DNA of 62,000 bases from Symbiodinium natans (GCA_905221605.1 CAJNDS010000081.1:1-62000); one strand, 5' to 3'. Positions 31,201 through 39,238 are shown, counted from the stretch's first letter. The notes: generated by a model not told the origin, from the letters alone. Made by a program: numbers and translations.

Positions 31201-32523
31201 GTTGGCTCCACTGGCTGCTACAAGCAAGCAAAGTACTTTGTACTTCCCTTGGAGTCATGGCACGTTCTTCGTGGAAGGCCTTGAGCGTGGTTGCTGCGCT
31301 GGTCGCTTTGTACTGTTGCGACAGCTTGAGTTTGTGCCCGGGCCCTTGAGAAAACATGCGCCCGTGGCAGCTGCGTCCGCAGCCGGCGTGATGATGGCTC
31401 CAGCTGCGTTCGCCGACGAGAGGCGGCTGTGCGATACCGTGAGTTCCTGAGCAGATGAACGGTGCCTGATGGTGGATAAGACACTGGAATCCTGCAACCC
31501 CTTCACTTACTTACTTACGTTCGCCGACCAGACTGGTGATGCAGCCAAGAAGCTTGGTGATGCTTCCTATGACTTTGCGAAGGAAGTGGACTGGAACAAC
31601 GGCATCTTCTTTCAAGCTCCTGGCAAGTTCCAGCCTCTCCAAGATCTGAAGGCAATTGACAAGATGATTGTTCGAGCTAGGGCTGCATGTGCGTGGGAAA
31701 TCGCTGCTATTCGAGCTGCTGGCACCATCGCCACTAAGGTGGGGTGATTTTTGAAGCTTCAGTAAACAACAGTGGTGCAGCGAACAGCGCTGCAGCTGTT
31801 TCTCATGTTTCAGAGGAACTTTGGACGAAGTACGGACTTTTCGAAGGCGTGCTTCTTGACGTAACAGCAGCAGTGCAGAAGAATGGCGGAGTCGTTAGCG
31901 ATTGACGACCATGTTGTGCCTTGAAGCAGTGCTATATCGGCTTGAGATTGGCAGGCGTGTTCTGAGCTGGTTCTTGCCTAGCTTAGTGACTTTAGTGAAG
32001 CTTGTGCTGTCCCTTGCAAGGTTCTCTTGGACACAAATCTTCAGCCTTGGCTACTGGAGGTACCGCGCCATGTCGTTGTTTCCCTCCTCCCTCCCCCCCC
32101 CTTCTCCCCCTTTTTCTCCGGGAGGGGGGAGGGTTGGTTGATCGTCCACGAGTTTTTCTCGCATTCTCGTTTGCCCCGCTCACTGATGGCTCGGCAAACC
32201 ACGTGCTCTTCTGCCCCCGCAATAAACAACCAACTACTTTTACATCTCCTTCTGGCAAGAAAAAGCTGATCACTGCCGAAGTTGCATTAGGATGCTCGCC
32301 AGGTCAGTTCAAAACATGTGGTGAGTGTTTTTTGTTTCGATACTTTGGCTCGCAACTACGAAACCATTCTAAGCACCCCCCACCCCCGACTTCAAAAAAG
32401 CGCTACGTTCGATGATTTAGGTTTTTTCGTGATCGGAGATGGTATCGTGGCGGAGGTCAATGCCAGGCCGTCCTTGGACATCTCGAACCCCATCCGCTTG
32501 AAGGACGCACCGCCGGGATCGAG
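19210..32523 (+). CDS. Tubulin-tyrosine-ligase-like protein (TTLL family)
   Basis: TTLL enzymes are ATP-grasp ligases that add glutamate, glycine or tyrosine to tubulin and other proteins. Exons that join in one frame: 19210-19248 (VNRFPGIGYICDK), 19519-19588, 19662-19717 (WLLPAESDEL), 19826-19865 (VIVKPEGGSQG, ATP-binding Lys), 19929-19987 (GIFLVQ), 20126-20200 (QRYLPAPLLLDG, KFDLRLYVV), 20288-20326 (VTSLDPL), 20424-20486 (EGLARFCTAKYE), 20547-20591 (MHLTNYSVNK), 20783-20851 (SKRPLSTL), 20935-20976; then after a 10.8-kb intron 31816-31890 (ELWTKYGLFEGVLLD), 32021-32059 (DTNLQPWLLE) and 32456-32523 (VNARPSL). The metal-binding EVN is restored across the last junction. Most introns start GC (9 of 12). 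The usual CFExxGxD segment before 32021 was not found, so one exon is missing or lost. Which TTLL subgroup and modification it performs cannot be told. Confidence 0.9.
21524..21542. repeat. Solo end of the 103-bp inverted-repeat element
   Basis: AAATAGGGTCTATTTGGAA followed by GCTGGGA, matching the right end of the elements at 28431 and 29818 in reverse orientation, also beside a C-rich run. The other end is not found, so this is a fragment. Confidence 0.7.
21600..24235. repeat. Purine-rich triplicated block
   Basis: Strongly strand-biased (AG-rich with CT-rich islands). A segment running from CTCTTCTTTATCTAT through CGAAATGAGAAAAAC to CTTGTGTTTTATCAG occurs three times (about 21806-22035, 23053-23290, 23968-24202). 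A longer copy pair is 22715-23290 and 23600-24202, offset by 885 bp at the start and 912 bp at the end. Open frames here are repeat artefacts. Confidence 0.9.
24240..25530. repeat. 57-bp satellite array
   Basis: About 22 copies of a unit near 57 bp with the conserved core TTAGGGACCAGGGCTTGCGA and a variable spacer around TTGGAGCAAAAACTGGGCCC. Because 57 is a multiple of three, long repeat-encoded frames appear on both strands; they are not genes. The TTAGGGACC start recalls the TTTAGGG tracts but the unit is distinct. Confidence 0.95.
25531..25890. repeat. 31-32-bp satellite array
   Basis: About eleven copies of a unit starting TAGTATTGGGGGGAGGCCC and ending GGGCTCGTGATT, with some truncated copies. 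It sits directly between the 57-bp satellite and the AATT hairpin region. Confidence 0.95.
25906..26866. repeat. AATT hairpin array (block 1)
   Basis: Built from the 9-bp unit GAATTAATT and its complement CAATTAATT. Modules begin TTTGGAAATAAATGAATT and end AATTCATTTATTTCCAAA, flanked by C-rich or G-rich runs, so each module can fold into a long AT hairpin. At least six modules. Confidence 0.95.
26880..27595. repeat. Hierarchical palindrome array (block 1)
   Basis: Eight near-perfect palindromes of about 65 bp. Each has arms CGGCTCGATTTGGCCAAAT then TTTGCC around a 4-8 base centre. Successive palindromes start at about 26893, 26980, 27067, 27165, 27252, 27349, 27436 and 27534, so spacing alternates between 87 and 97-98 bp. 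The spacers are of two kinds: one with CTTCGTATGCGATGAGAAATG and one with GATAGTTTAAATAATTTCGG, which occurs in both orientations. Both strands are open for long distances as an artefact. Confidence 0.95.
27596..28360. repeat. AATT hairpin array (block 2)
   Basis: Same 9-bp unit and boundary sequences as block 1. Includes one long unidirectional run of CAATTAATT at 28104-28225, and modules separated by G/C-rich CCCCCATTTGGAAA joints. Confidence 0.95.
28431..28533. mobile_element. 103-bp MITE-like inverted-repeat element, copy 1
   Basis: Perfect 19-bp terminal inverted repeats: AAATAGGGTCTATTTGGAA at 28431-28449 and its exact complement at 28515-28533. The 65-bp centre has no coding capacity. 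A second near-identical copy lies at 29818-29920 within a duplicated block, and one end remains at 21524. No clear target duplication is seen. Confidence 0.75.
28700..28799. other. Assembly gap (100 N)
   Basis: Exactly 100 N, the usual placeholder for a gap of unknown size, between an AATT hairpin block and the second palindrome block. The real sequence is probably more of the same repeats. Confidence 0.98.
28800..29150. repeat. Hierarchical palindrome array (block 2)
   Basis: Three full palindromes matching 27310-27595 almost base for base, preceded by a damaged copy with a poly-A run at the gap edge. Part of the tandem duplication that continues to 29930. Confidence 0.95.
29165..29790. repeat. 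AATT hairpin array (block 3)
   Basis: Copy of the 27596-28400 block with fewer units, again closing with the GGGGGAAAGTGGAAATTAAG joint that precedes the inverted-repeat element. Confidence 0.95.
29818..29920. mobile_element. 103-bp MITE-like inverted-repeat element, copy 2
   Basis: Same length and same 19-bp perfect ends (29818-29836, 29902-29920) as copy 1, differing by about one base in the centre. It probably arose by the block duplication and not by a separate insertion. Followed by a long C run. Confidence 0.75.
30244..30600 (+). CDS. Coding-like exons inside the giant intron
   Basis: 30244-30302 lies between a GGCTGCAG acceptor and a GAAG/GTGAGG donor and reads KWSEAKSKSPKKGKGSDEE, a Lys/Ser/acidic segment. 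30409 opens an 18-codon frame MGNSDSSVKAAAGK, whose Met-Gly-Asn start resembles an N-myristoylation signal. About 30495-30600 reads TDLNAVFHRVAVCV then an acidic tail KEDEEDDELASQAS and a stop. They may be a nested gene or decayed exons. No family is recognised. Confidence 0.25.
30872..31090. repeat. Dispersed GTCCGTAGGTTCTCCC element, copy 1
   Basis: Begins with the block GTCCGTAGGTTCTCCC and later holds CCCTACGAACATTGG, which is roughly complementary to the first block. The same pair of blocks, with a shorter interval, occurs at 51899-52080. It is C- and G-rich, without coding. Confidence 0.45.
31257..31672 (+). pseudogene. PCP: Peridinin-chlorophyll a-binding protein, broken 5' fragment
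   Basis: PCP is the soluble thylakoid-lumen light-harvesting protein of dinoflagellates. ATG at 31257 opens a hydrophobic presequence (MARSSWKALSVVAALVAL). The reading then continues in another frame with FVPGPLRKHAPVAAASA and MMAPAAFADE, the characteristic end of the PCP transit region. After a 111-bp insertion the mature start follows: TGDAAKKLGDASYDFAKEVD, NGIFFQAPGK, LKAIDKMIV. Homology stops at about 31672; the rest of the first half and the whole second half of this duplicated-domain protein are absent. Breaks: a one-base frameshift near 31300-31330, a stop within the insertion, and 3' truncation. It lies in sense orientation inside the TTLL giant intron, 140 bp before the next TTLL exon, and is most likely a decayed copy inserted there. 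Confidence 0.87.
31407..31531. repeat. 111-bp insertion flanked by 14-bp direct repeats
   Basis: CGTTCGCCGACGAG at 31407-31420 and CGTTCGCCGACCAG at 31518-31531 differ by one base and coincide with the single AFADE/TGDAAK site of PCP. The insert contains a stop codon. The arrangement is that of a target-site-duplicating insertion or an introner-type intron. Confidence 0.7.
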
Positions 32524-32582
32524 GCCTGATTTGGCAAGAGAGAAAGAAAGAGAGAGAAACCAAAACAAGAAAGAATGAGAAA

Positions 32583-32632
32583 AGAGGGGAGAGAGAGAGC
32601 GAGAGGGAGAGAGAGAGAGAGAGCGAGCTCTC
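32583..32632. repeat. (GA)n tract
   Basis: GAGAGA simple sequence with a few interruptions, following the last recognised TTLL exon. Confidence 0.85.
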
Positions 32633-32788
32633 AAACCTTTCCCTAGAGTTTGGAGTCAAGCTTTGTGACACACGTATCTGGAGTTATCTTTCGTAACACA
32701 CTTCTGGATTTAGGTTGGGGTGACCTTTGTGACACACCTATGCCTAAAAGTTTGGAGTTCGTGCTCGCCCGTTTTTCCGCTTGTTTAA

Positions 32789-32925
32789 CGTGTCTGTACC
32801 TCTTAAAGTTGAAAGAAGACATCCCGTGTTTGTATCTCTCAAAATTGACAGAAGGCACCCCGTGTCTGTATCTCTTAAAGTTGAAAGAAGGCACCCCGTC
32901 TCTGCATCTCTATAGTTGAAAGAAG
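32789..32925. repeat. 36-bp tandem repeat, about 3.7 copies
   Basis: Unit from TGTCTGTATCTCTTAAAG to AAGAAGGCACCCCG. It is a multiple of three and keeps a plus-strand frame open with a 12-residue period (LYLLKLKEGTPC and variants). Whether it is translated is not known. Confidence 0.85.
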
Positions 32926-33024
32926 CGTGGTAGAGTTTTTCGTCGAGTTTTGTGAGTCCGATGTCCACAGTACAAACTGGCGGTGTGCTGTACTTTATGT
33001 AGTGTGGCTTCTGCCATGCTCGCT

Positions 33025-33495
33025 GCAGGCGCTGCGTTTGCCGGGATATGGACGGTGAGGCCTTGGGCTTGCTTTCCTTGCTCCATGGGTTGTCCGACAT
33101 CTTACTTGTAATCGCTTAGGCTCTTAGACTCAACTCATAGGCGTTTGTGGACTGAGCAGGATGAAACAGACATGGGCAGTTGCGGTGGCTGTTGGTCAGG
33201 ATCATTGTCATGTACATAGCGAAGTGGCGGCTGGCCCAGAGGGTGGAATGTAATCGTATCATTGATCAGAAGTGAGGCGTTGATCCTGCCTGGTGCTTTG
33301 TTCACGGAGATCTTGTTGAGAGACCAACGCAGGCTCTGTTATCTCAATTTCCGCTATGGTTCAGGCATCGCAAGTTAAGTCTGTTTTCCCGAGGATGTGC
33401 GCGTAAAGCGTTTGGCCGTGGAGGGCGCGTTCCGACTTGCAGCAGCTGACGGCGAGCCAGCAGAGCCACCGGAAGGCTTCATGAGGATGCTTGGC
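33025..33495 (+). CDS. Possible 3' exons following the TTLL core
   Basis: A short stretch at 33029-33055 after a CTGCAG acceptor reads ALRLPGYGR before GTGAGG. About 33386-33490 reads FPEDVRVKRLAVEGAFRLAA followed by an Ala/Glu/Pro segment. Both are plus strand with protein-like composition and could be the C-terminal tail of the TTLL protein or the next gene. No domain is recognised. Confidence 0.3.
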
Positions 33496-34084
33496 CTCCT
33501 TTTAGTGCTCTATAGTGCTCTCATGTGCTCTCTACACTGTCGCTCCGCCAAAGCAGTTGGTGTGCATTTTTTTGATTGACCGAGGATGGACTTTGATCGT
33601 TGCTGGTTCGCAATGAGTTGACTAGATTCTACGAGACTCAGATGGTAGTGGCTGTCGTTCGCCCATGATTTGAACTTGCGCACTCTTGGGCGCCCGACGC
33701 ATGCAAATCCGAGGTTACAGTCCTTCTGAGGCCCAAGAAACGCTGCAGGCAGTAGCAAGGACCCAGGGTTGATTGGGGCTTGGGATCAAGCCCAGTACTC
33801 AATTTGTCTGAAGTGCGCGTTCGGAGCTCTTTCGCCATGCAGGCATTCTAAGACATGAGACTTGCCCGCTACATGCTCAGCAAAACTTGCCACGCACAAG
33901 CGAAGCCGAAACCCTCTCATCGACCCGGAATCGGCCTCCTCATACAGGATCTTTCAGGAGGCGGGTGGCGCCAAGAAGGTGGCGGGCTAAGGCTTACGAG
34001 TGGCATGGAGGGGCTGAGCCATATGGGTTTTCTTGAAGTCTTCTTGAGCTCTTCTTGAAGTCTTCCTGGTCTTCTTGGTCTTCG

Positions 34085-34212
34085 GGCCACTGGCTTATCT
34101 GGTTTTCCCAAGGCATTCACCACCTCAGGATTGCGCCGTGCGCTGACCAATGCCGTCAGTGCTGGCCTGGCAGCACATGAACTCGACACCCTGGCACCTT
34201 GGACGCACAACT
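34085..34212 (+). CDS. Isolated coding-like exon
   Basis: Reads GFPKAFTTSGLRRALTNAVS then AGLAAHELDTLAPW and runs to a GTGAGC donor near 34217. The composition is convincing and a stop-free acceptor lies upstream, but the partners are unknown. Confidence 0.3.
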
Positions 34213-34449
34213 GCACGATGGTGAGCGCAGTGGCGTCACGCGTTCGAGTGATGCCAAAATGTGCGAGGTGACGAAATGGAAGCATCAGGGCTACAGGCAG
34301 CTTGCGCCAGCAATTGAGCCAATTTGCCAACTGTCTCTTTTTCTTGAGCATGTTGAGCCTGGCGAGATCTAGTGTGAGCCCAGTCTGCCATCGGAGGCAA
34401 GACATCAACTCCGAAGGTGTGCAAGCAAAGTTTGTGATCCCATGCAATC

Positions 34450-35335
34450 CTGTGCAGAGTTCCAGTCTTAACTTATAAAGCTATGGTGTAAATTCTACTA
34501 TGGACTTAGCCTGGCTGCGCTCTGGTCATGTCACTGTCTTTTTGTATTCCCTGCTGGTCGGCCAGAAGACAATGCAGAGATTGGCGTGCTGGACTTCGCT
34601 GCAGCCCTGGTTTGCAGCTCGTGTGTGTAACGGCGTAAGTCTGCGCAGAGTAAGGCGGCGCTCTTGCAGGAGGTTGCCCTGGTTCGGCCTCTCGGTCGCA
34701 TTTGTGCAAGATGCTGTGGTTTGTCGGGGACGAGAAGTGGAGCCCTGAAGCCTTGCGTCGCCAGGTCCGGGAAAGACACGGATCCATTGGATGCCTTGGC
34801 CGCTGTTCACAATGTAGACATTTTTCTCACCCTCGGTGTGTGGTTGTTAATGGTGGTTAGTTTGGCTTAAACAGATTTTCGCCCAGCTACTCCTCGCCCT
34901 GGCTTTTCCGTATCACTCAGAGAGTCTTGCAGGGTATTCCTGGAGGGCCGAGCCGTCATGAGCCGCACTGTAAACCGAACCGACAAACCGAGAAGTGCGG
35001 GTTTCGTTTGGACGTTTTGCCCACGATAGCACTGGGTCAAACTCAGACCTTCCTCCCACTGCGAAGGGGCGCCCATGGGCCTTCATTAAACCGGTCGAGG
35101 GGTTCTGGGAACCTCTGATGCCGCGGCCGGTTTCGGCCGGGACCGAGGCATGAATTTTCTTCATGTCTTGGTATGGCTTCCGTATGCTTCAGTATGCTTG
35201 AGCATGCTTCAGTATGCTTCAGTATGCTTCAGTGAAGGGTTTGGCATGCCGGGTCGTCCTCATCTGGTGCTGAGGTTTCTTTGATCGAGCTGTGTGATCC
35301 TGCGTAGAAGTTCAGGAGTCAGTTTCAGTAGGCTC
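34450..35335. other. No confident gene
   Basis: Short open frames only. A GC-rich palindrome GCGGCCGGTTTCGGCCGGG lies at about 35119-35140, and a 10-bp array follows at 35179. Confidence 0.35.
35179..35232. repeat. 10-bp tandem array GTATGCTTCA
   Basis: Five to six copies of GTATGCTTCA with variants GTATGCTTGA and GCATGCTTCA. Confidence 0.9.
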
Positions 35336-35339
35336 GTCA

Positions 35340-36110
35340 TGTTGCATCCAAAGGCCTGCCATGCCAAAGAGCTGGTTGTCAACAGCGCCCCAGAAGAGAA
35401 TCTCCAGACGTGCAAGGCAGGTCAATACAGCGCACAATAGCGCACACGCGTGTACGAACACGACCCGAGAGACGGTCCAACTTAAGTTGAGAAGCCTCTT
35501 GTAACTTCGAACAGACTCCATCGATGCCTGAGTGCAAAGCGCCCAAAGCTGGCGTTGTGAACCAGAGTGCGGTATCCAAAGAGACAAGCCGCTCTTGACT
35601 TTGGGGAATTTCTGCAAAGCGTTCAGAGCGCAAGCTTGAAACTCAGACCCCGCCAAGGCGCCGCGGGCTTCGGCGGTTTTTCGCTGCGGCAGCACGAGCA
35701 GCGCGAGACGGGCCCTTTTTGCAGCCACCAGAATTGAGGCTCGAAAAAGATCTCAAGTCCTCCAAACTTTGCTATGAGCCACTACGTGCTGCCTTGGCAA
35801 ATGCAAGACGTTGCCCTGCTTTTTGCACGGCTTTGGAGTTTGAACTTCTTGTGGTTCTTGTGGGCCAGGCTTCCACTGCCTGTGCTTCGGGCAGCAGGCC
35901 AAGCTGAATGTCTGGCCAGGGGCACTGGGCAGTTGTGGGTGTTCAGAACCGGCATAGGAGACTCCGGCATGTGGACGTCGGAATCCTTCTCTATGCCCAC
36001 AGCTTGGGCTTGGTGTGCCGATCAGTTGCCCTGCAGTTTGCTGGCAGTGTTTGCCATTCAGCTGAGCTGAGGCTTGCGCCGATGGTCCCCTGGCAGCACT
36101 GCCTGATTTG
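35340..36110 (+). CDS. Unrecognised gene, three or more exons
   Basis: 35340-35420 reads HAKELVVNSAPEENLQTCKA and meets a GC-type donor. 35590-35718 reads LDFGEFLQSVQSASLKLRP followed by a Gly/Phe-rich stretch FGGFSLRQHEQRETGPF. From 35873, after a TGGGCCAG acceptor, the sequence FHCLCFGQQAKLNVWPG follows. All are on the plus strand and in plausible order. No family is recognised. Confidence 0.35.
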
Positions 36111-36555
36111 ACCTCAAGTTTCCAGCAAAGCAAGCGCAACTCTGGCACGCCGTGAGACGCCCGCATGTTGTGATACCTGAGAGAGGCAGGCCTTCTTTAA
36201 GACTTTTAAGCTCAATGATGGGCAGGTCACCTCTCTGATACTTGGCCCAGCAGCTGGGCGCCTACCATTTCCAGAGTTTGCCACATGCACCACGGGACTT
36301 CGCGCGGAGGTGAAGACTCGTCCGCCGCACCACCTCCGCGACTGGAAGCCAGATGCCGAGCCCCCCCCATCCCTGTCATCTCGAGTTCTCACACGACCTA
36401 AACCCTTCGGCAGGTCTCGAATCGGCTTCCATACTTAGGGAAATCTCACTAAGCCATGCCCACAATCAACATGTGTGGTTTCGATGAGTTCTGGTGAATT
36501 TCGGAGTTTCGCGGACAGTTTTGCGGAGTCTCCTCTGTTGAATAATTTCAAGTTA

Positions 36556-36605
36556 CAGGGTCTTGAGGGTTTAGGGTTTGGGGTTTATAGCGTCCAGGGT
36601 AGAGG
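36556..36605. repeat. Short TTTAGGG remnant
   Basis: GAGGGTTTAGGGTTTGGGG, a few diverged telomere-type units in the same orientation as the large tracts. Confidence 0.6.
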
Positions 36606-36717
36606 TTAAAGGTGGTTAATCATGGGCACACAACCTCTGCAGCTCCTCCCGCAGGTTCCTTTCAACATTTTTTCTGTTGTTTTTGGCTGCTACTGACACA
36701 AGGGGGGTCGGTTCCGA

Positions 36718-36738
36718 CTTGAGCCAGAATGGCTAGCT
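36718..36738 (-). other. Spliced-leader-like sequence on the minus strand
   Basis: CTTGAGCCAGAATGGCTA on the plus strand is the reverse complement of the 3' 18 bases of the conserved dinoflagellate spliced leader with one mismatch; the next three bases do not match. It may be a relic of a reverse-inserted trans-spliced cDNA. It overlaps the plus-strand ATG at 36729, so chance similarity around a start codon is an alternative. Confidence 0.4.
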
Positions 36739-37161
36739 CCAAGTTCAAGGCTAATAATTGGGTAATGCTCGGGGGGTTCCTTTCCCGCCTCTGCTCTCGC
36801 TGCCTCGCCCCCAAATGGATGCGAAGCTGCAGGCTCCCCAAGTGCTGCTGTGTCTGGTGCTGCTTCCCCCTTCCTCCTTACGAAGAAATGTTATGGCTTC
36901 TACTGGTCACTGGTAGCACAAAACAAACGAACAAACGCAAGCTTCGCCAAGCTCATCATGCTCATCTCAGATCTCACTGCACTGCGACAGCCCTTCTTCT
37001 TGAGTACTTCCGGCGTGCGTGCTCGCTCACACATACAATCCCAAGACCTTGCAACTAATCTCCTCCTCGACAGGCAGGAAAGCATTGCGGTCATGGAGAG
37101 AAAGAGCGGAGATGCTTGTCATCGGCATGTCGTACCACGCGAGTCGACTATCAACATGTAG
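36729..37161 (+). CDS. Small unrecognised gene
   Basis: ATG at 36729 opens MASSKFKANNW and reaches a GTAATG donor at about 36761. A second frame ends at the TAG of 37159-37161 with a hydrophilic segment (SHIQSQDLATNLLLDRQESI, then ERKSGDACHRHVV). The middle (AKLIMLISDLTALRQPF) looks coding in the same frame. At least one intron is needed. No family is recognised. Confidence 0.35.
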
Positions 37162-37305
37162 CCGACAGTAGGCTGGTACGGCAGCCGGAGATTGAAGTCG
37201 AGGGTGGGGCAGGGTTCGCCAAGCCAGCTGAAGATGGAAGCAGAAAAAAAGGCAGGAACATACCAAGGAGGTAGCGCGAGCTAAAAGCACCAGCAGGAGG
37301 AGAAT

Positions 37306-38456
37306 ATGGAGACTTGCGTGGATGTTCCTCCGGATATCTGGCGATCCTCTTTGTCTTTCCCTCACAAAATCTCACAAAGCTCCGATGTGCCAAGGCCTCG
37401 CCTTCCAAAACCCGGCTTCCTCCGTGGCCAGAACCTCAGCATCTCACAGAGCTATACAGAGCTACGGAGCTCCAAAAGGATAAGGCGAACAGGCGAAGGA
37501 ATCTGCGAGCAGCGAGAAGACTGAACAATCTGAACAGAAAGTCCATGTTTTTGGTTTTTGGATTTCTTTACTTTCGCCCTCTGTGTTCGAGGTTGGCGGC
37601 CTGAAGAACTCGCGGAGACGGCGTTCCTGTTTGCGCAGAGCAGATCGGGCCTTTGAGAGATGGCCAGAACGTCAAACGTGGAAAATGCAGCAAAATAATC
37701 GAAAGTCCTTTCATCCTCACGTGTGCCAAGGCGGCCGGCTGCCGCTCGAAGGCCACACAGCAGCGGCACTTTCGATCACTTTGCTGGTGCCGAGCCTCAG
37801 TGGCACGGTAATCATGCGAGAGTGCGGCTTCTTTTTCTGGCCACTCCGAAACATGGATGTGCCCCTGCTTGTGCCCTACTTGTGGTTGAGGCGCAGCTGT
37901 CGACCCTGAAGGCCGCCTTGCTCTCTGGGGAAGGACACGTCTCCAAAGCAGCACTTCCACCATGTGAGATTTATTACAATTCCCATTTGAACAAGCGCCA
38001 TGACAGGAGGGATGGAGCATCCACTCGCACCAGAGGAGGTCCTTGGTAGTGTGCCAGAATACCAACACATGCCTGCTCTGTTTTCTCTCCGGTTGGATGG
38101 AGTCCAGAGCCAGGTCGATCGCCGGGTCCTCTCCTTTGCCACGCACGCCGTGAAGATCTTGTCCAGGCCTTACTCATCCAGATGTTCCTGGAAATGTGTC
38201 GTGTTTGTGTCTTCTTTGGCTGCAAAGTGACGTTGCTGATGTCCAGTGCCTTTGGTTGAGAATGGGCTGGGCTGAGCCGCAACCGAGGCAGCATGCGGCC
38301 GAGGAGCCGTTCTTTGAGTCCTGGCGACCTCCGAGGAAGGGCCCAGGAAGGGCCTCCACGATGCTCGTTGATGCTTGTTGCGTGCTGTCGGCTTGCCCTC
38401 CACCAGGATTCGAACCGACTCCCTACGTGGAGCGTTTCGATACAGAGGCGCTGTGA
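37306..38456 (+). CDS. Unrecognised multi-exon gene
   Basis: ATG at 37306 opens METCVDVPPDIWRSS. Later exons on the plus strand: about 37850-37975 (GCAPACALLVVEAQLSTLKA), 38000-38180 (EHPLAPEEVLGSVPEYQH and GVQSQVDRRVLSFATHAVKI), and 38260-38456, ending PPGFEPTPYVERFDTEAL and a stop. The exon pieces are strongly protein-like. No domain is recognised, and the assignment to one gene is inferred from order and strand. Confidence 0.42.
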
Positions 38457-38630
38457 GACCCTGCGTGTAGCCCCTGCTTGCAGCGCCGTGATAACTTAAC
38501 GTGCGCCACATCGACCTCAGCTGCGGCCATCAAGTGAACTGCCTGCCATGCCCGTCCTGTCTGCTGCCCCCAAATACAAGTAAATCTCAAGTACAGGTCC
38601 CTCTCTAGGCCGTGACAGCATAACAAATAG

Positions 38631-39003
38631 CCAACTCAGAACACATGTGCGTCGAAGTCCTTGGACCATGAACTATTTGCAATTTGCGCAGAGCTTGCCT
38701 TGGGGGAAGTTCCTTCACAGTTTCAGACGCGCATGGCGGCTTCCCAGCCATCGGATCCACTGCTAAGCCTGGATCCCAAGCATAGGCTTTCCGGACAGTG
38801 ACATGACATCAGTCATGACATCATGACATCAGTCATGGCAGCACATGACCATGTTGCAAGAGTGCCAGAGAAGGACTCAAGCATTGTTTCCACTTTGTCA
38901 CGGTCTTTCTTGTCATCTTTTGAGACATCTTGAGTCCTCTCCAGGCTCCGAGGCATTGGCGGCGGGGCCCTCGGAAGCGGATGCGTCGGATGCATTTTTC
39001 TGA
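38631..39003 (+). CDS. Two terminal-type exons, unrecognised
   Basis: 38631-38801 is open without ATG and reads SLDHELFAICAELALGEVPS then SDPLLSLDPKHRLSGQ before a stop; a GTGACA donor overlaps its end. 38945-39003 begins after a CTCTCCAG acceptor and reads SEALAAGPSEADASDAFF and a stop. They may be consecutive exons of one gene or ends of two genes. Confidence 0.35.
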
Positions 39004-39182
39004 ACTCTCAGTGAGAAGAGAGTGCAAGCAATGTGCACTGCGAAAACAAGACACCGAAGAGAGTATTTGTTTTCTAGTTCCTAATTGTGTGAGAGTTTCC
39101 CCATCGAGGCATCCCATGGCCCCTCACGTTGGCGGACAGCTCGGGGCCGCCCGACCTTGGGAGAGTTCTCTGTTCTCCTTGT

Positions 39183-39238
39183 CGTATGTTCTCTCGCATG
39201 TTCTCTCGCGTGTTCTCTCGCATGTTCTCTCGCATTCC
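39183..39238. repeat. 12-bp tandem array TGTTCTCTCGCA
   Basis: Four to five copies with one variant (TGTTCTCTCGCG), encoding a Val-Leu-Ser-His period in one frame. Confidence 0.9.

Larger units (their letters stand above)
20977..31815 (+). other. Giant (about 10.8 kb) TTLL intron filled with satellites
   Basis: Bounded by a GT donor (GAG/GTGCCT) at 20977 and an AG/G acceptor at 31815/31816; both neighbours are phase 0 and continue the TTL domain without a gap. The eleven smaller resolved introns of the gene are roughly 60-400 bp. It contains every long satellite array of the window, a 100-N gap and the PCP pseudogene. Because of the gap its true length is unknown. Confidence 0.75.

Noticed and set aside
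37568-38146. 192-codon minus-strand frame
   Set aside because: Antisense to plus-strand exons with better composition (EHPLAPEEVLGSVPEYQH).
38400-38425. tRNA-like B-box GGTTCGAATCC on the minus strand
   Set aside because: The flanking bases do not form a T-stem or acceptor stem, and the site lies inside a plus-strand coding-like exon.
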